Shown piece after piece: positions 7,718-16,740 of a DNA stretch of 64,000 bases. Both the position numbers and the translations under genes were made by a program. The first letter of the stretch is position 1; each line of letters begins with the position of its first letter. Below the pieces are notes generated by a model. It had not been told where the DNA came from. It did no database searches and saw only the letters and a program-made list of their open reading frames with translations. Source of the DNA: CAZCZZ01 sp964503335 (GTDB lineage Bacteria > Verrucomicrobiota > Kiritimatiellia > CAIVKH01); NCBI GenBank assembly GCA_964503335.1, contig CAZCZZ010000009.1, positions 1-64,000 on the forward strand. The letters run 5' to 3'.

Positions 7718-8833
7718 TCAGTTGCCGAAGCTGAAACGCCACCGGCCACCGGGCGACTTCGGCAAACCAGGCGTCGGTTCCAACAGACGGGGCGCCAGAT
7801 CTTCAAGCCTCAGCGATCCGACAAGGACACCGTCCGCTACGACGGGAAACGACGTTTGACCGATGCGCGTGGTATCATCCAGCAACGCCACGGCCGGTGT
7901 ATCCGGACGCAGGGCGACAAAGCGTCGCTGCATGACCGCCGTGACCGGTGTTTCGGGACCGGAAAGCTCAATCGCCGGACGCCAGACGCGCTCGGGCAGC
8001 CAGCCGATAATTTCCGCGCCGTGCACGACGGCAAAATCCGCGCGGCCCCTGGTGAGCAGTTCCTTCAGACAGTCACGAAGCACCGCATCAGCGGGAAGCA
8101 TGGACGCGGGCTTCATGATCCTGTCCACCGCAAGCCCCTCCAAGCCGTGCTTCGTCGAAACCATTCGCGCTTCCATCCCCGCACCCCAGAAAACGAAGAC
8201 CCCGATGAGCACCAAGAACGGATTAATCACCAAACCTGCCAGCATCAGGAGCACCGCCATGAAGCGGCCGATCGCCGCGGCAATCCGGGTCGCCTCGTGG
8301 AACGGCAGCTTCATCGCGAGCAGGCTCCGCAGGATGCGTCCACCGTCCATGGGGAATGCAGGCAGCAAATTGAAGACCACCAGCATCACATTCGCGCGCA
8401 GGATGTGGTCGGCGAATGAGCCGATGCTGTCCGGGATCGCCCCCATGTCCCCGCCCCAAGCCGACCAGCCGCGAAACGTCACAAGCACCGCCGCGATCAC
8501 GACGTTGACGAGCGGACCGGCGATCGCGATGAGGAATTCATGCAGAGGCCGCTCCGGGATGCGCGACATCTGGGCCACGCCGCCGACCGGCAGCAGAAGG
8601 ATGGAGTGCACGGTCACGCCCAGGCGCTGCGCAACGAGCGAATGGCCGAACTCGTGCAACACGACGCACAGGAAGACCGTCGCGATCAGCATGACCGACC
8701 AGCAAAGCGCAGGAATTCCCCCGAGGTCGTAGCCAAGCCAGCCCACCCATGCGAGGAGCAGGAAGAATGTGAAGTGTATGCGGAGCCTGATGCCCGCCAC
8801 GCGGAAGAGATGAAGCGACCAGGAGCGCATCAT
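7718..8833 (-). CDS. Site-2-type membrane metalloprotease (M50) with C-terminal CBS domains
   Basis: This 371-residue protein is an intramembrane zinc protease of the SpoIVFB/Rip3 branch, which cleaves membrane-bound substrates such as anti-sigma factors. The catalytic HEFGH is at residues 60-64 and the third ligand lies in NLLPAFPMDGGRILR (Asp about 163). Several hydrophobic passes surround both motifs. A cytoplasmic pair of CBS repeats follows from about residue 235 (VDRIMKPASMLPADAVLRDCL and VTAVMQRRFVALRPDTPAVALL), a usual arrangement for nucleotide-sensing regulation of this branch. The ATG overlaps the stop of the upstream ligase-like gene by four bases (ATGA), so it is the last gene of a three-gene operon with the 5'-nucleotidase. 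The substrate is unknown. Confidence 0.92.
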   Translation of the reverse strand: MMRSWSLHLFRVAGIRLRIHFTFFLLLAWVGWLGYDLGGIPALCWSVMLIATVFLCVVLHEFGHSLVAQRLGVTVHSILLLPVGGVAQMSRIPERPLHEFLIAIAGPLVNVVIAAVLVTFRGWSAWGGDMGAIPDSIGSFADHILRANVMLVVFNLLPAFPMDGGRILRSLLAMKLPFHEATRIAAAIGRFMAVLLMLAGLVINPFLVLIGVFVFWGAGMEARMVSTKHGLEGLAVDRIMKPASMLPADAVLRDCLKELLTRGRADFAVVHGAEIIGWLPERVWRPAIELSGPETPVTAVMQRRFVALRPDTPAVALLDDTTRIGQTSFPVVADGVLVGSLRLEDLAPRLLEPTPGLPKSPGGRWRFSFGN

Positions 8834-10080
8834 GTCGTCCTGGTTTTAAGCCCCATCCAGATGCTTGCGGCACAGCTCATGAGCAGCGACAGCAGCATGA
8901 AGATCTCGGTGTCGCCGAAGTTGTATTCCACGCACCCGTTGATCATAAGCCCGGCGAATCCGCCGAAGACGCCCAGCGATAGTGCAGCCAGCGCGCCGCC
9001 CTCGCGTCGTCCGGCGATCGCGTTCGAAACCATCACCCACAGCGCGCGACCCATCCACAGCAGCCACGCCACGAGCCCGGCCCAGCCGAGTTCCACGAGG
9101 ATCTGCAGTGGCGTGTTGTGCAGGTGATTGAGCCCGCGCTGCACATGCGGTGTCTCGCTGCGCAAACGTTCGTACGTCAGCGTCTTCCAGCCCAGGCCAG
9201 TCGGATACTTCCTGATCAGCTTCGGCGCCGCCTCGGTCCACAGCGGAAAGCGCCCGCCAAGGTCGCGCGTGAATTCAAAACGCAGGAGGGACAAGCGTTC
9301 GCGCACCTGCGGGACCGCCATCGTCGCGACCGCCGCGATCACGAAAATCAACAAGGCACGGCGGTTTCCCGCCACCAGCAGCATGATCAGGCAGGCCGCG
9401 GCAAACGCGATCCACGCGCCGCGCTTGAAATGAACGAGCAGTCCCGCCGCGTTGAGAACCAGCGCGACCGTTACCAGGCGACGCCGCTGCGGCCAGAGTC
9501 CGAAGACCAGCGCGGCGACCAGAAGGCAGGTCGAAACGAGGTACATCTGCGGATCGCGCATGTTGCCCATGGCAAAGAGCGCCTGCCACGGCGACGTGAC
9601 CATCGTGGAGTCCACTATGCCCGTCTCCACCTGCGCGGGCTCCAGGTGAATCAACGCCCAACCGAAACGCACACAGTCATAAGCAGCGCGCGCGGTGATG
9701 CCGGCGAGGAAACAGGCTACAAACTTCGCGATGCGATCCCAGTCTGCCTTGCCTTCGCGCAGGCAAACGACCGGCATGGCAAAGACCGCCCCCATCAGGG
9801 CGAAGCGCGTAATCTTGTCGAAACTCCTGATCGGATTGACGCCCAGCGCCGATGCAATAAAGACCGCGCCGACGAAGACCGGGATCACCATGCGGAAGGG
9901 GTTCGCAGGAAGCGGGGCTGCACCGGGGGCCACCCGTAACGACAGCAGCCACAGCAGAAACACAATGAAGCCCGCAGGTTCACCAACCGCGATCGAGACG
10001 GGAATGCCGAAGGCGAACACGCACAGGCCGTACTCCATCCATACGTTGACCCGCGATGGAAGATCCTTACTGCCCGTCAT
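8830..10080 (-). CDS. O-antigen ligase/polymerase-like integral membrane protein
   Basis: The 416-residue protein has ten or more hydrophobic segments and the pattern of the Wzy/WaaL O-antigen ligase family: short loops, a FKRGAWIAF segment in the middle, and a large periplasmic loop with the sequence RFPLWTEAAPKLIRKYPTGL and then NHLHNTPLQILVELGWAG. Members polymerise or ligate undecaprenyl-linked glycans at the outer face of the inner membrane. The gene overlaps its neighbours by four bases on both sides (ATGA), between a secreted 5'-nucleotidase and a site-2 protease, and no other glycan genes are adjacent. Whether it acts as a polymerase, a ligase or a protein O-glycosylase cannot be decided from the sequence. 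Confidence 0.82.
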   Translation of the reverse strand: MTGSKDLPSRVNVWMEYGLCVFAFGIPVSIAVGEPAGFIVFLLWLLSLRVAPGAAPLPANPFRMVIPVFVGAVFIASALGVNPIRSFDKITRFALMGAVFAMPVVCLREGKADWDRIAKFVACFLAGITARAAYDCVRFGWALIHLEPAQVETGIVDSTMVTSPWQALFAMGNMRDPQMYLVSTCLLVAALVFGLWPQRRRLVTVALVLNAAGLLVHFKRGAWIAFAAACLIMLLVAGNRRALLIFVIAAVATMAVPQVRERLSLLRFEFTRDLGGRFPLWTEAAPKLIRKYPTGLGWKTLTYERLRSETPHVQRGLNHLHNTPLQILVELGWAGLVAWLLWMGRALWVMVSNAIAGRREGGALAALSLGVFGGFAGLMINGCVEYNFGDTEIFMLLSLLMSCAASIWMGLKTRTT

Positions 10081-11630
10081 CGGCCGCCATCCCCCTGAAG
10101 CGTGGCGGGATCCAGAGGACTATGGGCCTTCACATAGTCGATCACCGCGGTGCGCGTATCCACATTCAGGACCTCAAGCCGGCACTCCGGTATGGCCACA
10201 AGGCGACGCACCGACGGGAAGCGCTCACCGCCCGAAGCCAGCACGTAGCTGTTCAGCGCGACTTTGAAGCGCTTGCGCGGATGCGGCAGCGAGCCATCCG
10301 GCAGGCGCAGGTTCGTGACATGAACTTGTCCCGCCGTGTCCTTCTCCACATCAAACGTCATGCCGTAGCAGCCCATCAAATGGATCGTCCCTTGTCGCGC
10401 CGCGCTTTCTTCGAGAATGGCGGTGATCTCCGACGCCGTGAGTTGGAGCAAACCAATCCGGTTCTCGTATGGCACGATGTTCCAGATGTGCTCCATCCGG
10501 ATCGCACCCGCGGCAAGGTCATCCTCTGAAAGCACACCATGAAGGACTACGTCCGCCTTCGAGGCCGCCTTTATGGCCCGCGCCAGCAGCACCTGAACGG
10601 GTGAATTCCCCTTCATGTCCACGGCGGCGGTAATCTTTGCGGAAGCGGTACCGATCTCCTCGGCCATGTAAGCCCTCGCGCGATCGATGTCTTCTTTCAA
10701 GAACTCCGCCAGGGCAGGATCCTGCTCCACATCCGTGCGAACATTCAGCAGGCGCGCTTCCTTGCGTATGATTTCCCGCGTGACGGTGTCGAAGGCGATG
10801 TCCACGCAGCCGAGCCATATCCCGTGGTAGCCGGCCTGTGAATACAGCGTGTCGCCAATCATGACGTGCTCCATCGGCTTGTGTGTGTGGCCGCCGAGGA
10901 TCACGTCGATCTCCGGAAAATTCTTCGCAATGGCGTTGATTTCATTGGCCGAGTCATCGCCACGATCCTTGTAGCCCTGATGGGTCGTCAGGATGATGAC
11001 ATCCGGATCGGCCTCGCGCAGGGCCGGCATGATGTCTTTCAGCGATTCCACCGAACGGCGGAACTCCAGCGGGCCGAGGAGATCCGGCAGCGACCACGTC
11101 GGGACGCCCGGCGTGATCAGCCCGATGATCGCCACGCGAACACCGTCGAGTTCCTTGATGACATAGGGCGCCACTGCTGGAAGCGGCGTCTTGTTCCCCG
11201 GCGTGGCCCGCACATTGGCCGCCAGCACGCTGAACGTCGCGCCCTGTACCACCGGGCTGAGTTTGTGCAGTCCCCAGTCGAACTCGTGATTGCCGAGCGT
11301 CCATGCGTCGTACTTCAGCCACGCCATCGCGCGCGGCATGATCTCGCCGCCGGTAAGTAGACCCTCGGGACTCCCCTGGAAAAGGTCGCCGCTATCGACA
11401 AGCAACGTGTTGTCCCTCTCCGCGCGAAGTTGCCGGATCAACGTGGAGCAGCGAAGAAGTCCCCCGACGTTTTCGTTCCCGTCGTAGTCGCGCGTCGGAA
11501 GGATATGCCCGTGCAGGTCCGTCGTGTGGATCACGCGGATCTCGACACGACGCGCCACGGCATCACAGGAAAGGAGCGCAAGGAAGGTCAGCGTAAGCGC
11601 GGCGAAAAGGCGATCGGAGCGTTGAGTCAT
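10077..11630 (-). CDS. Secreted 5'-nucleotidase / 2',3'-cyclic phosphodiesterase family metallophosphatase
   Basis: This UshA/CpdB-type enzyme hydrolyses nucleotides in the periplasm. The start at 11630 is chosen because it opens directly into a signal peptide (LFAALTLTFLALLSCDAVA), giving 517 residues, whereas an upstream TTG would overlap clpX. The metallophosphatase core shows HTTDLHGH, DSGDLFQG, GNHEFDWG, TTHQG and GGHTHKP in the normal order. The C-terminal 5'-nucleotidase domain follows (YENRIGLLQLTASEITAIL). It begins 46 bases after clpX and its stop overlaps the ligase-like gene by four bases, so it probably heads the group nucleotidase-ligase-protease or reads through from clpX. The precise substrate is not visible. 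Confidence 0.92.
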   Translation of the reverse strand: MTQRSDRLFAALTLTFLALLSCDAVARRVEIRVIHTTDLHGHILPTRDYDGNENVGGLLRCSTLIRQLRAERDNTLLVDSGDLFQGSPEGLLTGGEIMPRAMAWLKYDAWTLGNHEFDWGLHKLSPVVQGATFSVLAANVRATPGNKTPLPAVAPYVIKELDGVRVAIIGLITPGVPTWSLPDLLGPLEFRRSVESLKDIMPALREADPDVIILTTHQGYKDRGDDSANEINAIAKNFPEIDVILGGHTHKPMEHVMIGDTLYSQAGYHGIWLGCVDIAFDTVTREIIRKEARLLNVRTDVEQDPALAEFLKEDIDRARAYMAEEIGTASAKITAAVDMKGNSPVQVLLARAIKAASKADVVLHGVLSEDDLAAGAIRMEHIWNIVPYENRIGLLQLTASEITAILEESAARQGTIHLMGCYGMTFDVEKDTAGQVHVTNLRLPDGSLPHPRKRFKVALNSYVLASGGERFPSVRRLVAIPECRLEVLNVDTRTAVIDYVKAHSPLDPATLQGDGGR

Positions 11631-11676
11631 GTTGATACCGGTCCGGGCGCAACGATGACGTGGATTGGCGGGTAGC

Positions 11677-12939
11677 TCAAGCGATCTTGAGCGACTCGTC
11701 ATCGAGTCCAAGCGCCGTCCGCTGTCCCGCGACAATGGACTTCGTCACGCGATACTCGCGGATGTTGCCCTTCATCGGAACGTCGTACATCACGTCGAGC
11801 ATGATGTGTTCGAGGATCGCGCGCAGGCCGCGGGCGCCCGTGCCCTTCTGGCAGGCGATGCGGGAAAGCTCGCGAAGCGATGATTCGGTGAACGACAGCG
11901 CCACGTTCTCCATGCCGAGCAGCTTCGTGTACTGCTTGGTCATCGCGTTCTTCGGCTCCGTCAGGATGCGGTACAGCTCGTCTTCGGACAATCCATCGAG
12001 CATCACCGACACGGGCAGGCGACCGATGAATTCCGGGATCAGCCCGTAGCGAACGAGGTCTTCCGGTTCGACACGGATGTGCGACTTCTTGATCGTATCG
12101 GCACTCGCGCCCGGCTTGCCGCCGAACCCGAGCACGCCCTTGCCCATGCGGCGCTGGATGATGTCGTTCAAGCCCACGAACGCCCCGCCGCAGATGAACA
12201 GGATATGTTCCGTGTTGATCTTGATGTACTCCTGCTGCGGGTGCTTGCGGCCGCCCTGGGGCGGGACATTGGCCGTTGTGCCTTCGAGAATCTTGAGCAG
12301 CGCCTGCTGCACGCCCTCGCCGGATACGTCGCGGGTGATGGACGGGTTGTCGCCCTTCTTGCTGATCTTGTCGATTTCGTCGATGTAGACGATGCCAACC
12401 TCCGCGCGCGCCACGTTGTAATCGGCAGCTTGAAGGAGGCGCAGGAGAATGTTTTCCACGTCTTCGCCGACATAGCCCGCTTCGGTCAGCGTCGTTGCGT
12501 CGGACATGCTGAACGGCACGTCGAGGATGCGCGCAAGCGTCTTCGCGAGGAGCGTCTTGCCGCAGCCTGTCGGGCCGATGAGCATGATGTTGCTCTTCTC
12601 GAGTTCGACCTCGGCATGCGGATCATTCGGGCTGACACGGGTCTTGCTGTAAATGCGCTTGTAGTGATTGTGCACCGCCACGGAGAGCACCTTCTTCGCC
12701 TGGTCCTGCCCGATCACGTACTCATCGAGCGACGCCTTGATCTCGTGGGGTTTCGGAACCTTGAGTTCGGTGCTCTTGCGGCGTTCGCCCTTGGTCGTTT
12801 CCCGATGCAGGAGGGATCCGCACAGGTCAACGCACTGGTCACAGATATGGACACCGGGACCCGCGATCAGACGCTCCACTTCCGCCTGCGCTTTGCCGCA
12901 GAAGGAGCACTTCGGAGTTTCGCCGCGGGGGGCAGCCAT
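11677..12939 (-). CDS. clpX: ATP-dependent Clp protease ATP-binding subunit ClpX
   Basis: ClpX is the AAA+ unfoldase that recognises tagged or specific proteins and threads them into ClpP. The 420-residue sequence has the N-terminal C4 zinc finger (Cys11, Cys14, Cys33, Cys36), Walker A GPTGCGKT, the GYVGEDVE pore loop, Walker B IVYIDEIDKI, the RMGKGVLGFGG segment (the IGF-type loop region that docks on ClpP), and the C-terminal sensor domain with GARGLRAILE. Length is normal. The start ATG lies two bases after the clpP stop, so it is the third gene of the tig-clpP-clpX operon. Nothing is unusual. Confidence 0.98.
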   Translation of the reverse strand: MAAPRGETPKCSFCGKAQAEVERLIAGPGVHICDQCVDLCGSLLHRETTKGERRKSTELKVPKPHEIKASLDEYVIGQDQAKKVLSVAVHNHYKRIYSKTRVSPNDPHAEVELEKSNIMLIGPTGCGKTLLAKTLARILDVPFSMSDATTLTEAGYVGEDVENILLRLLQAADYNVARAEVGIVYIDEIDKISKKGDNPSITRDVSGEGVQQALLKILEGTTANVPPQGGRKHPQQEYIKINTEHILFICGGAFVGLNDIIQRRMGKGVLGFGGKPGASADTIKKSHIRVEPEDLVRYGLIPEFIGRLPVSVMLDGLSEDELYRILTEPKNAMTKQYTKLLGMENVALSFTESSLRELSRIACQKGTGARGLRAILEHIMLDVMYDVPMKGNIREYRVTKSIVAGQRTALGLDDESLKIA

Positions 12940-12941
12940 AG

Positions 12942-13556
12942 TTACTTCACTTTCCGGTCTTTGCGATTCGCGATCACGTCATCGACCAAACCGTACGTCT
13001 TGGCTTCTTCAGCCGACATGAAGTTGTCGCGGTCCGTGTCCTTCGAAATCGATTCGACCGAGCGGCCCGAGTGATGGGCCAGGATCTCGTTCAGGCGATC
13101 GCGCATACGCAGGATTTCCTTCGCCTGGATGCTGATGTCGGTCGCCTGGCCCTGTGCCCCGCCCCACGGCTGGTGGATCATGATGCGCGAATTCTGCAGC
13201 GCGTGGCGTTTGCCCGGCGCACCGGCGGCGAGCAGGACAGCACCCATGCTGGCGGCCTGGCCGACGCAATACGTGACCACGTCGCACTTCAGGAACTGCA
13301 TCGTGTCGTAGATGCCAAGGCCGGCCGTGACCGATCCGCCCGGCGAGTTGATGTAGAGGTTGATGTCCTTCTCGGCATCTTCGCCCTGCAGGAACAGCAT
13401 CTGGGCAATGATGAGGTTGGCCACCTCGTCGTTGATCGGCGTGCCGATGAAGATGATTCGCTCTTTGAGCAGCCGCGAGTAGATGTCGAAAGCGCGCTCA
13501 CCGCGCCCCGTCTGCTCAACGACCATCGGTACAAGAACCTGGCTGGATGGTGTCAT
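12942..13556 (-). CDS. clpP: ATP-dependent Clp protease proteolytic subunit ClpP
   Basis: ClpP forms the tetradecameric serine protease chamber. The 204-residue protein has the catalytic triad at Ser103 (GQAASMGAVLL), His128 (IMIHQPWGG) and Asp177 (SKDTDRDNFMS), with the N-terminal LVPMVVEQTGRGERAFDIYS that is removed or forms the axial loop in other species. It lies eight bases after trigger factor and two bases before clpX, the usual bacterial order. The start ATG at 13556 gives the standard length. Confidence 0.98.
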   Translation of the reverse strand: MTPSSQVLVPMVVEQTGRGERAFDIYSRLLKERIIFIGTPINDEVANLIIAQMLFLQGEDAEKDINLYINSPGGSVTAGLGIYDTMQFLKCDVVTYCVGQAASMGAVLLAAGAPGKRHALQNSRIMIHQPWGGAQGQATDISIQAKEILRMRDRLNEILAHHSGRSVESISKDTDRDNFMSAEEAKTYGLVDDVIANRKDRKVK

Positions 13557-13564
13557 TCGTTTTC

Positions 13565-14872
13565 CTATGAGGAGAACTTAACCTCAGCCTTGTCCAAAAT
13601 CAAAGCCAACGTCTTGTTCAAGCGCACCTCATCCTCGAGGCGGCCAAGCGATTCGTTCTTCTTCAGGTCGGCAATCACGCGATCCGCGGGCACGCGATGC
13701 TGGGCGGCAAGGCCCTGGATGCGCGCGTCGAACTCTTCCTTCGTGACCTCAACCTTCTCCTGCGCGGCGATGCGGCGCAAGATGTAGCGAAGCTTGACGC
13801 GCTCCGTGGCGTTCTTTGTGGCGACTTCGAATAGCTCTTCCTTCTTGCCTTCGATGTCGTCGGCCGAGGCGCCGCGATGGGATGTCTGCTGTACAAGATC
13901 GTACACTTCGTTGCGCGTCTCGGTGGCGAGCACGGATTCCGGCACGTCCAGCTTCGTCTCCTCAAGCAGCTTCTTGATGATCTCGCCCTGCAGGCGACGC
14001 TTTTCGCCACCCTCACGCATGGACTGGAGGTCCTCGCGCACGCGGCGCTTCAAGGTCTCCTCGGAATCGACGCCGAGCGACTTGAGAAATTCCTCGTTGA
14101 TCTCCGCCAGCTTGCGCTCGCGGATCGCGGTCACTTCGGCCGCATAGGATGCCTTCTTGCCCGCGACAGCCTTCTCTGCGAAGTCCGCGGGAAACTCGAC
14201 TTCGATCTGCTTCTTCTCACCGACCTTCGCGCCGAGCAACGCCGTGCTGAAGCCGGGAAGGAATTCGTTCTCCTGGTCGGCCATCAGCCAGAAGTCCTTG
14301 CCCTTGCCGAGACCTGCCGCGCCCGGTGCAATCTCTTCAAGGTTCTTGCCGTCCAGTGTGCCTTCGTAGTCGACTTTGACGAGATCGCCCTTCTGCACGC
14401 CGCGGGTGGTGACGTCTTCAAACGTCCCGCCCTGCTCGCGCAGGCGATCGATCGTGCCCTTCACGTCTTCGTCACCGATCTCAACCTTCTTGCCTTCGAG
14501 CTTGATGCCCTCGTACTTGGGCAGTTCGAAATCCGGCGCCACATCGACAATCACCGTGAAGGAGAACGGGTGGCCCGCCTCGACGGGCTCTTCCTTGACG
14601 TCGAGCACGGCCACGGTCTGCAAGCTCTCCTGCTTCACGGCGTGCTGGTAACCTTTCGGTACAAGGCGTTCCTTGACCTCCTGGGCGATTTCCTTCGCAT
14701 AGCGCTTCTGGATCAATCCCAGGGGAGCACGACCCGGGCGGAAGCCGGGAATCTTCGCGTACTGGATATAGGCCTGCGTGACTTCGCCGAACTCTGCGGA
14801 AACCTGGTCGGCCGGTACTTCGACATGGATGTTCTTCCGGCAGGTACCGGCTGTCTCGACTCTGATATTCAT
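13565..14872 (-). CDS. tig: Trigger factor
   Basis: Trigger factor is the ribosome-bound chaperone that meets nascent chains. The 435-residue protein shows the three standard parts: an N-terminal ribosome-binding domain whose signature loop reads IPGFRPGRAP, a FKBP-type prolyl isomerase domain starting near QKGDLVKVDYEGTLDGK, and a helical C-terminal chaperone domain up to ILDKAEVKFSS. The ATG follows AAGGAG at a suitable distance. A near-consensus promoter lies about 50 bases upstream, and clpP and clpX follow closely, so all three probably form one transcript. Confidence 0.97.
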   Translation of the reverse strand: MNIRVETAGTCRKNIHVEVPADQVSAEFGEVTQAYIQYAKIPGFRPGRAPLGLIQKRYAKEIAQEVKERLVPKGYQHAVKQESLQTVAVLDVKEEPVEAGHPFSFTVIVDVAPDFELPKYEGIKLEGKKVEIGDEDVKGTIDRLREQGGTFEDVTTRGVQKGDLVKVDYEGTLDGKNLEEIAPGAAGLGKGKDFWLMADQENEFLPGFSTALLGAKVGEKKQIEVEFPADFAEKAVAGKKASYAAEVTAIRERKLAEINEEFLKSLGVDSEETLKRRVREDLQSMREGGEKRRLQGEIIKKLLEETKLDVPESVLATETRNEVYDLVQQTSHRGASADDIEGKKEELFEVATKNATERVKLRYILRRIAAQEKVEVTKEEFDARIQGLAAQHRVPADRVIADLKKNESLGRLEDEVRLNKTLALILDKAEVKFSS

Positions 14873-14920
14873 GAACTAAAGCTCCTTCGCTGGTTCTGCG
14901 TCTGGCGCAGAGAGCCGCGT

Positions 14921-14949
14921 AACATAGGCAAGGCATGGGGCACCGTCAA
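14921..14949 (-). promoter_or_regulatory. Sigma-70-type promoter of the tig-clpP-clpX operon
   Basis: On the minus strand the sequence reads TTGACG, a 17-base spacer, then TATGTT. This places transcription start near 14914 and gives a leader of about 40 bases before the tig start at 14872. No heat-shock element of the CIRCE type is visible beside it. Confidence 0.75.
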
Positions 14950-14967
14950 GCGACGCGGACGGGACGG

Positions 14968-16725
14968 TCAAGGCGCGGCAACAAGGTCGTGCCCGTAAGG
15001 TACTTGAAGACCGTAGCGGGTCGCATGGGCCTGCAGGGACTTCAAGAGCTTGGGATCACGCGTGGCCGTGTATAAGCCGATCAGTTCGTACGCTTTATGC
15101 CAAGCCCAGCGCTGGCGAAGGTCGTCCGATCCCTGGTAAGCGGTGTCCCAATCCAGGGTAAAGAGCATGTCCCGCTTCACGGGTCCGCTCTGGCCCACGA
15201 TCTGAAATGCCGTCCTTTCAGAGGCGCCTTCGACACGTCCGGACAGGACGAGGGGTCGATCGAGGAACATGTGCGTGAGCGTTCTGGGGTACACATCGTC
15301 GGTGTTTACGCCGGAGAACTCGTAGCGGAGGTCGATCAGCACAGGCCTGCTGGTTTCCTGGGCCCAACGCTCCATGTTGGATGGGATGCGATCGATGTCC
15401 ACCACCACCCGGGAATCGCCCCGGTTGCGGAAGCTGAGCAGGTCGAGAAGGAAGCGATTCACGCGCCTACCCGCGCCAAACGAAAACATCGCCACCTCGC
15501 CTTCGTTCTGGCGGCTGAACGACTCGATGATTTCCGAGCTGTCCGTCGCACCCGCCGTCGGCCGACCGTCCGTCACAAGGATAGCCAGCACAGGTCGTCC
15601 GGGCGTTCTTTCCACCCGCCGCGCGGCTTCAAGAGACGCATACACGTCGGTATTGCCCTGCGCCCGCATATCGTCGATGAACTTCCGCGCTTTCGCGATG
15701 TTCATCGGATTCACCGGCGCCCACGCGTCGAAGCAGCGATACGGCGCATCCTGGAAGCCCATGATGTCGAATCGGTCATCGGGACCCAGCAACTCGAGCC
15801 AGCGTCGCAACCCCGCCTTGCACTCGGCGAGCTTCCAAGCCGTCATGCTCTCCGATGAATCCTGCATGAGCAGCACGTCCTTCGGCAGCACCGGCAACTC
15901 TTCCTCGACCGCGCGCGCGAGGTGCACTTCAAAATACGTGGCCCCGGGTTCGTCCTGTGGTTGGTAGGTGTAGAGCGTGAGGCCGAGGTAGCCTTCGGTC
16001 GCTTCAAGCTTCGACACCTCACGCGATGACTCGGTGGCTCCGGGAATCCCGTCGGGCAGCGCGAGTTCGGGCGGCAGCATGGCCACGGACGGACGATGCG
16101 ATCCCAGGGCATCCGCCTGCGGTTCCAGCCTTGCGATCGAGAGCGCATCGCCCAGGACATCGGCCGAGCCACCGCCCGCACGACTGATGGCCTCAAGGTC
16201 TGCGGGCAGCGTGAAGTCAGGAACGCTCGGCGTGCGCGGGACGCTGGGAACGATGCGACGCGGCAAGGCGGCCACGGAATCGGACAGCAGCTTCTCCTCG
16301 ATCTGCAGCACCTCCTGGCGCGGCTCCCACGAGGTCGCATCCTGGTTGGGCGTGAGGTAGGCCAGTGGCTCCCCCTCGCCCTTCATGGGGCCCACCTTCA
16401 CCGTCGGAGCATCGGGCAGCGGCAGGTCCTGCGCGACCACGCCTTCGGGAACGGACGGAGCGCCAAAGGCGTCGGCAATGCTTCCGGGATCTTCAGGCCT
16501 GAACCGGTCGGCCTGCATCGGAGCAACGTCCGGCGGCCGAGCGATGACCTGGTCGAGCCGGACCGGCGGATAGTACACCACGTCCTCCGGGTCCATGGGA
16601 CGACCGAAGGAAAACGCGGGGAGCTTCTCCACGACGAAGAAGTGAAGGACGAGCGAGGCCACGAGGGCAAACGCACCGGCAACAACGTGTCGCTGGTGTC
16701 TGTGTGCTTCCGCGGCCGGAATCAT
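14968..16725 (-). CDS. Membrane-anchored VWA-domain protein
   Basis: The 585-residue product has one N-terminal membrane segment (HVVAGAFALVASLVLHFFVVEKL), then a long Pro/Glu/Asp-rich periplasmic stretch reminiscent of TonB-type linkers, and a von Willebrand factor A domain at about residues 280-440. The metal-site motif is present as DSSES (in VLLMQDSSESMTAW), with the threonine loop near GNTDVYASL and the TDGRPT strand. Such proteins bind partner proteins through the divalent-metal site. The C-terminal part ends in a helical segment (WAWHKAYELIGLYTATRDPKLLKSL). It stands between rho and the tig promoter in the same direction, but its partners cannot be inferred from that. The VWA assignment is firm and the role unknown. 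Confidence 0.85.
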   Translation of the reverse strand: MIPAAEAHRHQRHVVAGAFALVASLVLHFFVVEKLPAFSFGRPMDPEDVVYYPPVRLDQVIARPPDVAPMQADRFRPEDPGSIADAFGAPSVPEGVVAQDLPLPDAPTVKVGPMKGEGEPLAYLTPNQDATSWEPRQEVLQIEEKLLSDSVAALPRRIVPSVPRTPSVPDFTLPADLEAISRAGGGSADVLGDALSIARLEPQADALGSHRPSVAMLPPELALPDGIPGATESSREVSKLEATEGYLGLTLYTYQPQDEPGATYFEVHLARAVEEELPVLPKDVLLMQDSSESMTAWKLAECKAGLRRWLELLGPDDRFDIMGFQDAPYRCFDAWAPVNPMNIAKARKFIDDMRAQGNTDVYASLEAARRVERTPGRPVLAILVTDGRPTAGATDSSEIIESFSRQNEGEVAMFSFGAGRRVNRFLLDLLSFRNRGDSRVVVDIDRIPSNMERWAQETSRPVLIDLRYEFSGVNTDDVYPRTLTHMFLDRPLVLSGRVEGASERTAFQIVGQSGPVKRDMLFTLDWDTAYQGSDDLRQRWAWHKAYELIGLYTATRDPKLLKSLQAHATRYGLQVPYGHDLVAAP

Positions 16726-16740
16726 CCCACCTCTCCGTTC